Made by a program: the position numbers and the translations under genes. Positions 9,346 through 16,974 of a DNA stretch of 64,000 bases are shown piece by piece. Every line of letters starts with the position of its first letter. Positions within the stretch are counted from its first letter, which is position 1. The stretch spans positions 2,294,001 through 2,358,000 of the forward strand of contig NZ_CP104208.1 in the NCBI RefSeq assembly GCF_026230175.1. The letters run 5' to 3'. The notes below the pieces were generated by a model. It ran no database searches. It saw nothing but the letters and a program-made list of their open reading frames with translations, and was not told the origin of the DNA. Origin of the DNA: Desulfovibrio mangrovi. Its GTDB lineage: Bacteria > Desulfobacterota > Desulfovibrionia > Desulfovibrionales > Desulfovibrionaceae.

Positions 9346-9774
9346 TCCGCAACACGCCCGTTTCAGGCACACTTGTTCAACTCTTGCCGGAGCACGGGGC
9401 GAACAAACGATGCATGCCCGCCCTTATGCCCTGTGCTGATCGGCGGGCAGCATCCTTTCCGGCCTTCCCTGGGCGGACAATGCGCCCGCAAAGGCGGGAG
9501 CATCCGGACAACCATGCGGTTCGCCTGACGTTTCTGAGTCGGCCCGAAGACGGCACGGGGCCGACGTCAAGTCTTGACATTTCAACGCCGGAGGAGGAGG
9601 GGAAAAGAATGGAGCGGGTAACCACTCCTGACGACAACACATAACCTTCGCCGCCCACACCGACGCCTGACAACCGGACGCAGGACACCACAGACCCGCG
9701 CAACCAGCCCGATCTGCCGATTCCCGCCCCTCTGCCCGCGACCGGTATCGCAGCGGCCAGCCCGCGAGTCATTC
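9346..9774. other. 429-base stretch without a convincing gene
   Basis: Between the lipoprotein and the anion transporter. An 86-codon frame at 9384-9644 (+) and a 131-codon frame on the minus strand have no recognisable domain and look like chance GC-rich frames. Within the plus frame an ATG at 9609 is preceded by an unusually strong purine ribosome site (GGAGGAGGAGGGG, 9590-9602) and would encode only 11 residues (MERVTTPDDNT), a possible leader peptide. No T-run terminator or good promoter was found. Confidence 0.4.
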
Positions 9775-11172
9775 ATGTCAGAGCGTTTGCATCTCCCCAC
9801 GGACCGTATCATTGCGATAATCATCACCATTGCTGCAACGGCCATATGGCTGCTCAAGCCCGTTGCCGCCTCCGGCATCGCCACCCCGAACGCCGACAGC
9901 ATTCTCAGCGTTATGGTCTTCACCATGGGCATGTGGGTCTGCGGCGTATTGCCGGAATACCTGACCACGCTCATCTTCTTCAGCATCATGATGCTCGGCG
10001 GCCTTGCACCTGCCGCAGTGGTCTTTGCCGGTTTCAGCTCCTCCGCCTTCTGGTTGGTATTCGCGGGGCTCGTCCTCGGCCTCTCGGTCCGGGAAAGCGG
10101 ACTCGGCAAACGCCTTGCCGTGCATCTGGGAGCCTTGTGCGGCTCTTCCTATCTGACCATTCTGGCCGCCATGGCCGCCTTCGGACTGGTGCTCTCCTTT
10201 CTCATGCCCTCTGCCGTTGGCCGCGTTGTGCTCATGATCCCCATACTCAACGCCTTTGCGGAAAGCAGAGGATACAAAGCAGGCTCCAAAGGCGCAGGGG
10301 GTATTCTCATGGCTGGCGCAGCAGGCACCATGCTGCCCGCCTTCACCATCCTGCCCTCCAACGTGGCCAACATGGTTCTGAGTGGCACCATGGAAGCCCT
10401 CTACGGCACCGTCCCCACCTACGGCCAGTACATGCTCATCCACTTTCCGGTGCTGGGACTGGTCAAAATGGGACTCATCATCGCCGTGGCCGCATTGCTC
10501 TTCCGTGAAAAGCCCTCAGGCCCGCCTGCACAACAGGAAACGCTGCCTCCCGTCTCTCCGGCCGAACGCAGACTCATGCTGCTGCTCATATCGGCCCTGC
10601 TGCTCTGGATGACCGACGCAGTACACGGCATTGCCCCCGCGTGGGTGGGCCTTGCCGCTGCCGTCCTCTGCCTTGTGCCCAAAGCGGGCATGCTGAAGGA
10701 AGGAGCATTCTCCCGTCTCGGGTTCGCTTCTCTTTTCTATGTAGCCGGGGTTATCGGCCTTGGCGCAGTAGTGCGCGAATACCAGCTCGGCGTCCTCGGG
10801 GCGCAGGCCGTGCTGGATGTCTTTCCGCTCACCCCCGGTGCAGATGCCTGGAACTATGCGGTGCTTGCAGGCACCAGCACCCTCACCTGCATGCTGACCA
10901 CAACGGTCGGGGTGCCTGCCGTCATGACCCCCATGGGGCCGGAACTGGCCGCCGCTTCAGGCCTTACGCTCATGACCGTGCTCATGACCCAGACCATCGG
11001 TTTTTCATCCATATTCCTGCCATATCAGGCTCCGGCCATCGTGGTGGCAGCCCAGATGAGCAACCTGCCCACCCGGGCGGTGAACAGCTATTTCGTTACC
11101 CTGTTCCTGCTGACCATCCTCCTGATTGTTCCGGCCAACTATTTCTGGTGGAAGCTGCTGGGCATGCTGTAG
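9775..11172 (+). CDS. DASS/SLC13-type anion transporter
   Basis: Inner-membrane secondary transporter (465 aa, about 11-12 hydrophobic helices) of the divalent anion:sodium symporter family (sulfate, di- or tricarboxylates). Seen: LVFAGLVLGLSVRESGLGKRL near the first hairpin, the cytoplasmic linker around residues 240-265 (EKPSGPPAQQETLPP), and the repeat-two anion-site-like region TQTIGFSSIFLPYQAP near residue 405. Family members carry SNT-type motifs at the two tips; here they are divergent (LTTTVG in the second half), so substrate choice is uncertain. Length is normal. It is separated by 170 or more bases from both neighbours and is probably its own transcription unit. Confidence 0.75.
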   Translation: MSERLHLPTDRIIAIIITIAATAIWLLKPVAASGIATPNADSILSVMVFTMGMWVCGVLPEYLTTLIFFSIMMLGGLAPAAVVFAGFSSSAFWLVFAGLVLGLSVRESGLGKRLAVHLGALCGSSYLTILAAMAAFGLVLSFLMPSAVGRVVLMIPILNAFAESRGYKAGSKGAGGILMAGAAGTMLPAFTILPSNVANMVLSGTMEALYGTVPTYGQYMLIHFPVLGLVKMGLIIAVAALLFREKPSGPPAQQETLPPVSPAERRLMLLLISALLLWMTDAVHGIAPAWVGLAAAVLCLVPKAGMLKEGAFSRLGFASLFYVAGVIGLGAVVREYQLGVLGAQAVLDVFPLTPGADAWNYAVLAGTSTLTCMLTTTVGVPAVMTPMGPELAAASGLTLMTVLMTQTIGFSSIFLPYQAPAIVVAAQMSNLPTRAVNSYFVTLFLLTILLIVPANYFWWKLLGML

Positions 11173-11297
11173 GCAAGGGCACTCGCCTTTACGCCCTGTA
11201 AAAGCGGCTGACACCATACCGCCTGAAACAGCGTGCAACACTGTCGACAGCACACTAAAAATCAAATTATTACACACTGATAAAAAACACCTCCATC

Positions 11298-11312
11298 TGG
11301 CCTGCTCCTTGC
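11298..11312 (+). promoter_or_regulatory. Candidate sigma-54 promoter upstream of the PAS activator gene
   Basis: TGGCCTG-ctcc-TTGC keeps the GG and GC dinucleotides with the correct 10-base spacing, but the -24 box reads CCT where CAC is preferred. It lies about 65 bases before the likely start at 11377. Confidence 0.35.
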
Positions 11313-11376
11313 TAACACCTCTCCGTGTGCGGAAATCATACCGCACATGTCGCAATTCGTCGCGCCGGAGAGAAGC

Positions 11377-12969
11377 ATGAAACACCACATTACAGGCCCC
11401 CCCGTCAGCAAGAAGGCTGACGATTCCCCCATCATCCCCGTTCTCACCGGGCTGCTGCAGGACTCCGTAGCGGCCTCTTCCCTGTTGGACGGCCTGCCAG
11501 TCGGCGTGGCCCTGCTTGATGCAGAGCGCCGCATCGTCAGGCTGAACAGCCGTGGCGAAGCCTTGCTGGGCATTGGCCCAGACGAGGCATGCGGGCTGCC
11601 GTGCCACAGTGTTATCCGTTCATCCCGCTGCTTCAAGGATTGCCCCCTTGCGCCTAACGGAAATAACAGCGGAAACGGCGGCATGATTGAACCCGTGGTC
11701 AGCGCCTGTCCCGTCACGCACGATGCAGACATCATAGACAGGCAGCGCCGCAAGGTTCCCGTACGGGCCTGCGTAGTGCCGTTGCATGACGGCCACGGCA
11801 AGCATGTAGGCTTCATGGAGGTGCTTGAAGAAGCACACCCCTGCCCTGTACCCGCTCCTTCCGCCAGCGGCGAATCCGGTCTGGAGGGCTTCATTTCCCA
11901 CAGTCCGGCCATGCAGCCCCTGTTCTCAGCCCTGCGCATTATCGCAGAAACCGACTCCACCGTGCTTATCACCGGCGAGACAGGGACTGGCAAAGACCTT
12001 CTTGCGGAAGCCATACATAAGGCATCCGATCGCTCCAACGGGCCCTTTGTGAAGGTCAACTGCGGCGCATTGCCCGAGCACCTTCTCGAATCAGAACTTT
12101 TCGGCCATGTGCGCGGAGCCTTCACCGGCGCAGTATCGGACAAACCCGGCCGGTTCAGGCTGGCAGCGGGCGGTACGCTGTTCCTCACGGAAATCGGCGA
12201 TCTGCCGCTCTCCCTGCAGGTAAAGCTGCTCACCGTGCTTGACGACCAGTGCATTCATCCCCTTGGCGCCACCCGCCCCGTCAGCGTGGATGTACGCATC
12301 ATTGCCGCCACCCACCGCAACCTTGAGCAGATGGTACGCGAAGGCAAGTTCCGCGAAGACCTGCTGTTCCGGCTCAACGTGGTGCGTCTGCATGTGCCGC
12401 CCCTGCGCGAACGCGAAGGCGATGTACGCATCCTTCTGGACCACTTCCTGCGGCGCATGGGCAATTCCGGCAAACGCGGTGTGCAGGTTTTCAGCCCTGA
12501 GGCGCTGAAACTGCTCTGCGAATACGACTGGCCCGGCAATGTCCGCGAGCTGCGTAACGTTGTGGAATATGCCGTTCATTTTTCTTCCGGAGAAACCATC
12601 GGCGTTTCGAGCATTCCCAGATCCGTGCTCGAGCGCATTCAGCAGGGGCCGACCGGACGGCATAACTCTCCTCATGCCGCTCCGGTCCCGAGCCCCATTT
12701 TCAGCCCCGCTGCAGCCGAGCCTGCAACATCGTCGTTCCATGAACCAAGAAGGCTCCATGTGCAGGATGACATGCCCCGCCAGCCCGACAGACAGGTACC
12801 GGCATCCCCACGCAATGAGCCGGTCTTCCAGTCGTGGCAGGAAAAGGAGCGGCACATGATTCTGGACGCGCTGGAACGTACGGGCGGACGCAGACAGCAG
12901 GCAGCGGAACTGCTCGGCTGGAGCCGCAGCACCCTGTGGCGCAAACTCAACAGTCACGGCCTGGTGTAG
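11377..12969 (+). CDS. Sigma-54 activator with cysteine-containing PAS domain
   Basis: Enhancer-binding protein (530 aa from this start). N-terminal PAS at about 30-150 contains several cysteines (GLPCHSVIRSSRCFKDCPL and later CPVTH, RACVVP), a layout often seen in redox-responsive activators of anaerobes. AAA+ at about 165-400 has Walker A GETGTGKD and loop GAFTGA; Walker B reads LFLTEIGD with Thr271 where Asp is usual, while the catalytic Glu272 is kept. A Pro-rich linker and Fis-type HTH (GGRRQQAAELLGWSRSTLWRKL) end the protein. The frame is open from ATG 11347, but ATG 11377 has GGAGAG at proper spacing. It is followed by a NifX-like gene, kinase and regulator, which it may control. Confidence 0.85.
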   Translation: MKHHITGPPVSKKADDSPIIPVLTGLLQDSVAASSLLDGLPVGVALLDAERRIVRLNSRGEALLGIGPDEACGLPCHSVIRSSRCFKDCPLAPNGNNSGNGGMIEPVVSACPVTHDADIIDRQRRKVPVRACVVPLHDGHGKHVGFMEVLEEAHPCPVPAPSASGESGLEGFISHSPAMQPLFSALRIIAETDSTVLITGETGTGKDLLAEAIHKASDRSNGPFVKVNCGALPEHLLESELFGHVRGAFTGAVSDKPGRFRLAAGGTLFLTEIGDLPLSLQVKLLTVLDDQCIHPLGATRPVSVDVRIIAATHRNLEQMVREGKFREDLLFRLNVVRLHVPPLREREGDVRILLDHFLRRMGNSGKRGVQVFSPEALKLLCEYDWPGNVRELRNVVEYAVHFSSGETIGVSSIPRSVLERIQQGPTGRHNSPHAAPVPSPIFSPAAAEPATSSFHEPRRLHVQDDMPRQPDRQVPASPRNEPVFQSWQEKERHMILDALERTGGRRQQAAELLGWSRSTLWRKLNSHGLV

Positions 12970-13018
12970 GCCTTACTGTGGCCCCTCCCATGAACGACAG
13001 ACATTCCAAAGGGACCAT

Positions 13019-13390
13019 ATGAAAAAGATACTCATCGCCCTGCATGGAGACGAGGTCTCCCCCCGCTTCGATCTGACCCGCGAAGCGTGGATAGGCAGCA
13101 TTCATGACGGTGAGATCGTACGCCGCAGAAATGTTGTGCTCCCGCAGGCTTCATCGGAAGGCCTCTGTCATCTTGCGGTTACGGAAGATGTGGACGCGCT
13201 GGTGTGCGGCGGAATTGAGGACGAATTCTATCAATACCTGCACTGGAAACGGATTACCGTATACGACAACGTCATAGGCCCGTTGGAACATGTGGTACAG
13301 GCATACATTGACGGCACCCTGAAAGCGGGAGCCGTGCTCATCGAAGGAGGCCCGTCATGTCACGGTGGCAACACTGGCGTAAACGCATAA
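13019..13390 (+). CDS. NifX/NafY-like dinitrogenase Fe-Mo cofactor family protein
   Basis: Small soluble protein (123 aa) of the Nitro_FeMo-Co family (NifB C-terminal/NifX fold). Recognisable features are KKILIALHGDEVSPRFDLTREAWI at the start, the Gly-rich VDALVCGGIEDEFYQYLHW in the middle and late glycines (LIEGGPSCHGG). No nif genes are nearby. In anaerobes, stand-alone members of this family are thought to bind iron-sulfur or molybdenum clusters. The gene overlaps the following kinase by 34 bases, so they are translationally coupled; a sensory or cluster-binding accessory role for that kinase is inferred. The first residues follow the AAAGGGACCAT ribosome region. Confidence 0.75.
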   Translation: MKKILIALHGDEVSPRFDLTREAWIGSIHDGEIVRRRNVVLPQASSEGLCHLAVTEDVDALVCGGIEDEFYQYLHWKRITVYDNVIGPLEHVVQAYIDGTLKAGAVLIEGGPSCHGGNTGVNA

Positions 13391-15141
13391 CGGATATCTT
13401 CACCTTTCCGGAAGGGATGGACGAAGCCCGCTACCGGCACCTGAAGCGGAACATCGGGGTGCTCATGGCCATGGTTTCCATCGTGCCCCTGTGCCTGATG
13501 GCGCTCATCAACTTCCATATCTACCGCGCCTCGCTGGACAGGGAGCTTGAAGTGCCCATGCGCGGTCTGGTGAACAAGACCAAGCATTCCTTCGAGCTCT
13601 ATCTGCGCGAGCGGCTTTCCGCCGTCAGCTTCATCGCCTCTGCCTATTCTTGGGATGAGCTTTCCAAGGAACAGACCCTGAGCCGCATCTTCCATATCGC
13701 CAAACAGGAGTTTGAAGGGCTTGTGGATTTCGGACTCATTGACGCGGAAGGACGTCAGGTGGCCTATGTCGGCCCCTACAAGCTCAAGGACAAGAATTAC
13801 GCAGAGCAACCGTGGTTCCATGAAACCCGTATCCGCGGCTCGTTCATCAGCGACGTGTTTCTCGGCTACCGCAACGTACCGCACATCGTCATCGCCGTGG
13901 AAGGACACACGGTCTCAGGCAAAATTTGGGTGCTGCGCGCCACCATCAACACGGACAGATTTGACGAACTCATAGCCTCCATGGACCTTGATGCGGATTC
14001 GGACGCATTCCTCGCCAATACCAAGGGACTGCTGCAGACCCGCTCGCGCCTCTTCGGCGAACCCATGACCGAGTTGCCCTTCCCGCTGCCGGGCTCCAGC
14101 TATCAGGCCAGCGCCTTCCATGTGGACGCCCCTGACGGCAAACACTATTTTGCCACGGCCACCTCGTTTGTGAATCCGGACTACGTGCTGGTAGCCATGC
14201 GGCCCGTTACGGACCTCGCCAGCTCATGGTACTCCCTGCGGAGCGATCTGCTCATGGTGCTTGTGGGCGGCGCGATACTCATATGGCTCGTGGCCTTCAA
14301 GCTGACGGACATTCTGGTGCAGCGCATCATGGATGCCGACCGCAGCCGTGAAACGGCCTTCCGGGAAATAGAGCATACCCACAAGCTCTCTTCCATCGGC
14401 CGCCTTGCCGCAGGCGTAGCCCATGAGGTGAACAACCCGCTCGCCATCATCAACGAAAAGGCCGGACTGATGAAAGACCTGCTGGCGCGCGAGGCTGCCT
14501 CTCCCCTGAACGAACGCCTGCTCAAGCAGATTGAAGGCGTGCTCGGTTCAGTGGCCCGCTGCCGCACCATCACGCACCGTCTGCTCGGATTTGCCCGCCG
14601 CATGGACGTTTCCATCGAACAGCTCGACGTGAACGACGTGCTCAAGGACGTGCTCGGTTTCCTTGAAAAGGAAGTAGTGAAGCGTTCCGTCGACCTTCGC
14701 CTTGAACTTTCGGAAGCCTCGCCCGTCATCGCCTCGGACAGAGGACAGCTGCAGCAGGTGTTCCTGAACATCATCGGCAACGCCTTTGAAGCCATTCCGG
14801 ACGGCGGTTCCATCACCATCAGTTCACGCACGGTTGAAGACGGCGTTACCGTCGCCGTGCGCGACAACGGCTGCGGCATGTCGCAGGAGACTCTCTCCCA
14901 CATATTCGAACCCTTCTTCACCACCAAGAAGGGAACCGGCACCGGACTGGGACTTTCCATCACCTACGGTATCGTCCGCAGACTCGGCGGCAATATCGAA
15001 GTCTGGAGCGCCGTAGGCGAAGGTTCCATCTTTACCGTACACCTGCCGTGGGGCAAGCCGGAACCTCAACTCCCCCATGCAGAACAGGCCCACATCAGCT
15101 ACACATCGCTTCCGTGGTCAGATCAGGAGAAGAAATCGTGA
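13357..15141 (+). CDS. Membrane sensor histidine kinase with large periplasmic domain
   Basis: Kinase of 594 aa. Membrane helices lie at about 33-55 and 296-316, flanking a roughly 240-residue Cache-like periplasmic sensor (VDFGLIDAEGRQVAYVGPY and NYAEQPWFHETRIRGSFISDV are typical double-Cache elements). The His box is LAAGVAHEVNNPLAI near 355, N-box IIGNAFEAI, and G-boxes DNGCGM and GTGLGLSI. No HAMP domain is evident. It overlaps the NifX-like gene upstream and shares GTGA with the single-domain response regulator downstream, so the three are one unit. The ligand is unknown; Cache domains usually bind small organic anions or amino acids. Confidence 0.87.
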   Translation: MSRWQHWRKRITDIFTFPEGMDEARYRHLKRNIGVLMAMVSIVPLCLMALINFHIYRASLDRELEVPMRGLVNKTKHSFELYLRERLSAVSFIASAYSWDELSKEQTLSRIFHIAKQEFEGLVDFGLIDAEGRQVAYVGPYKLKDKNYAEQPWFHETRIRGSFISDVFLGYRNVPHIVIAVEGHTVSGKIWVLRATINTDRFDELIASMDLDADSDAFLANTKGLLQTRSRLFGEPMTELPFPLPGSSYQASAFHVDAPDGKHYFATATSFVNPDYVLVAMRPVTDLASSWYSLRSDLLMVLVGGAILIWLVAFKLTDILVQRIMDADRSRETAFREIEHTHKLSSIGRLAAGVAHEVNNPLAIINEKAGLMKDLLAREAASPLNERLLKQIEGVLGSVARCRTITHRLLGFARRMDVSIEQLDVNDVLKDVLGFLEKEVVKRSVDLRLELSEASPVIASDRGQLQQVFLNIIGNAFEAIPDGGSITISSRTVEDGVTVAVRDNGCGMSQETLSHIFEPFFTTKKGTGTGLGLSITYGIVRRLGGNIEVWSAVGEGSIFTVHLPWGKPEPQLPHAEQAHISYTSLPWSDQEKKS

Positions 15142-15572
15142 AAACCGTACGCATACTGTTCATAGATGACGAAACGGCCTTCACCGCCACCCTGCTGGAA
15201 CGCATGGAACTGCGGAACATAGACGCCAAGGCAGCCCCGGACGGGCACAGCGGCATCGCCATGATGGATGAATCGGTTCGCAGCGGCACCCCGTTCGAGG
15301 TCATCGTACTGGACGTGCTCATGCCCGGCATGGACGGACTGGAAACCCTGCGCCACCTGCGTCAGAGACACCCGGGCGTTCCGGTCGTGGTGCTGACGGG
15401 CCACGGATCCACCCGCGACGGCATGAAAGCCATGCAACTTGGAGCCGTGGACTATCTCGTAAAGCCCGTGGACATAGATGAACTGGTCCGCGTGGTGCAC
15501 AACGCAGCGGAATGCGCCGACGCAATGTCACCCAAAGCCTGCATGGAACAAGGCCCTGCAGAGCAAATATAA
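15138..15572 (+). CDS. Single-domain response regulator
   Basis: CheY-like receiver without output domain (144 aa). GTG start overlaps the kinase stop (GTGA), with ribosome site AGGAGAAG. The acidic pair is in ILFIDDE, the phospho-acceptor in VIVLDVLMPGMDG, then Thr in VVLTGHGS and Lys in YLVKPVD. The tail after residue 120 is short and unstructured. With no DNA-binding domain it must act through protein contacts or a phosphorelay, presumably fed by the kinase encoded upstream. Confidence 0.87.
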   Translation: MKTVRILFIDDETAFTATLLERMELRNIDAKAAPDGHSGIAMMDESVRSGTPFEVIVLDVLMPGMDGLETLRHLRQRHPGVPVVVLTGHGSTRDGMKAMQLGAVDYLVKPVDIDELVRVVHNAAECADAMSPKACMEQGPAEQI

Positions 15573-15574
15573 TC

Positions 15575-15617
15575 AAACGCCGTGCAACGGGACCACACCC
15601 ACCGTTGCACGGCGTTT
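15575..15617 (+). terminator. Long perfect hairpin after the response regulator
   Basis: A 16-bp perfect stem (AAACGCCGTGCAACGG and its reverse complement) with an 11-base loop starts three bases after the stop codon. No long T-run follows; the stem ends in GTTT on either strand, so it may be a bidirectional or weak terminator. It insulates the next sigma-54 promoter. Confidence 0.6.
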
Positions 15618-15725
15618 CACCAAAGAGTTTCAGAACGTTTCACATTGTCTTCATGCAACATCCAGCAATGTGACTGAAACGGCACAACAAGCAATAACAT
15701 ATTAAAATAAAACACTCTTCCAGTT

Positions 15726-15740
15726 TGGCACGTGCTTTGC
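15726..15740 (+). promoter_or_regulatory. Sigma-54 promoter of the repeat-protein gene
   Basis: TGGCACG-tgct-TTGC matches the -24/-12 consensus at every conserved base. The start of transcription is expected near 15752, giving a leader of about 63 bases with a GGACAAGGAGG ribosome site before ATG 15815. GTTTCA repeats (15614, 15627, 15637) and an inverted CACATTG / CAATGTG pair (15641-15647, 15666-15672) upstream are candidate activator sites. Confidence 0.85.
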
Positions 15741-15814
15741 CTTAACACTGTCAAAGCGCAACACCAACTCCGGAACACCTTTCACCGGGAAAGGGCCGGG
15801 ACAAGGAGGACACC

Positions 15815-16447
15815 ATGACCGCCATCACCACCATACTTACCGACACCTTCGCTGCCACTGCCTTTGCGGAAGCCAACCTGCACGACCTCGCACGCGAGGT
15901 AGCCGGCCTCCCCGCCCCTTCCGGCAGCTTTGCGACAGACACCTTTGCCGCCGTGGCCTTTGCCGAAGCCAACATCCATGCCGCAGCCTATGAACTGACC
16001 GGCATGAGGGAGCCCGCCGAAGGCTACGTGAGCGACATCTTCGCCGCCACCGCCTTCACGGATGCCAACCTGCACGATGACGCCCGCCTGCTGCTGGATA
16101 TGGAAGCCCCTGACGGCGAATGGCTCAACGATATTTTTGCCGCCACGGCCTACGCCGAAGAAGGCTTCCCCGATGCGGCCATGGAACTGCTGGGCATGCA
16201 GGCCGGACCGGAAATCGCACTGAACTGGAACACGGAAGCCCTTTCCGACACCTTTGCAGCCGCCGCCTTTGCCGAAGCCAACGAGCACACGCAGGCCGCC
16301 TCGCTGGCAGGGGTAACGGTTCCCCCCGCCACTCAGCGCGCCATCCGCATGCAGCGCAACCCGAACACCCCGCGCACGCTGGAAGGCTTCATGAACACCG
16401 TCGGCCTGCAGCGCGTCCCCGTCCGCTACGGCGTGGCCTGCCTGTAA
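15815..16447 (+). CDS. Five-copy helical repeat protein of unknown function
   Basis: Not recognised as a known family. The 210-aa protein contains five copies of a motif of the form [TSN]-D-x-F-A-A-x-A-[FY]-x-[ED]-[AE]-[NG], starting at residues 9, 41, 73, 105 and 144: the first three units are exactly 32 residues long and the fourth 39. Each unit then continues with a second amphipathic stretch like LHDLAREVAGL, so a helix-turn-helix solenoid is likely. The last 45 residues are basic and end in YGVACL. No signal peptide or membrane segment is present. It is the first gene behind a near-consensus sigma-54 promoter and is followed after 30 bases by a response regulator, so it is probably a regulated signalling partner or scaffold (inference). 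Confidence 0.8.
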   Translation: MTAITTILTDTFAATAFAEANLHDLAREVAGLPAPSGSFATDTFAAVAFAEANIHAAAYELTGMREPAEGYVSDIFAATAFTDANLHDDARLLLDMEAPDGEWLNDIFAATAYAEEGFPDAAMELLGMQAGPEIALNWNTEALSDTFAAAAFAEANEHTQAASLAGVTVPPATQRAIRMQRNPNTPRTLEGFMNTVGLQRVPVRYGVACL

Positions 16448-16477
16448 CCCGCATCTGCAAGATCAAGGAGAACTCAC

Positions 16478-16885
16478 ATGAAGAACATCAAGCTGCTCCT
16501 CGTCGATGACGAACAGGATTTTGTGGAAACTCTGGCGGAACGTCTGCGTCTGCGCGACCTCGGTCCCGACGTGGCCCTGAACGGAGAAGCCGCCCTGACC
16601 ATAGTGAACGACAGCGTGCCCGACGTGATGTTGCTGGATCTGATGATGCCCGGCATTGACGGATGGGAAGTGCTGGAACGGGTGAAGATACAGTACCCCG
16701 ATGTGCAGGTCGTCGTGGTGACCGGCCACGGGTCCGACGCGGACCGGGACCGAGCCATTGCAAACGGCGCCTTCGCCTACATGCGCAAGCCCGTGGACTT
16801 TGACCAGCTGGTTATCACCATCATGGCCGCATACGACCGCAAGCGCGCCATGGAAAGCAGCATGCCGCAGGCTGCAACTGCCTAA
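16478..16885 (+). CDS. Single-domain response regulator
   Basis: Receiver-only protein (135 aa): acidic pair in LLLVDDEQD, phospho-acceptor in VMLLDLMMPGIDGWE, Thr in VVVTGHGSD and Lys in MRKPVD. ATG 16478 follows AAGGAGAACTCAC. It lies 30 bases behind the repeat-protein gene and in front of a strong terminator, so the pair forms the sigma-54-driven transcript. The cognate kinase may be the one encoded downstream at 16975, which otherwise precedes an NtrC-type regulator. Confidence 0.87.
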   Translation: MKNIKLLLVDDEQDFVETLAERLRLRDLGPDVALNGEAALTIVNDSVPDVMLLDLMMPGIDGWEVLERVKIQYPDVQVVVVTGHGSDADRDRAIANGAFAYMRKPVDFDQLVITIMAAYDRKRAMESSMPQAATA

Positions 16886-16920
16886 CCATTCGTATTTACT
16901 CCCGCCACACAGAACGTTAA

Positions 16921-16960
16921 GGTGGACAGACCCGAAACAGGTCTGTCCGCCTTATTTTTA
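16921..16960 (+). terminator. Rho-independent terminator
   Basis: GGTGGACAGACC / GGTCTGTCCGCC stem (12 bp with one G-T pair), 7-base loop, then TTATTTTTA. It ends the repeat-protein/regulator transcript. Confidence 0.85.
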
Positions 16961-16974
16961 CAACCGAGGTGCCC

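Noticed and set aside
9377-9772. 131-codon minus-strand frame before the anion transporter
   Set aside because: Low-complexity Gly/Arg/Ser translation, no ribosome site or family similarity.
15839-16300. Repeats in the repeat-protein gene considered as a CRISPR or DNA repeat array
   Set aside because: Repeats are in frame, degenerate at DNA level and conserved as protein; no spacer pattern.
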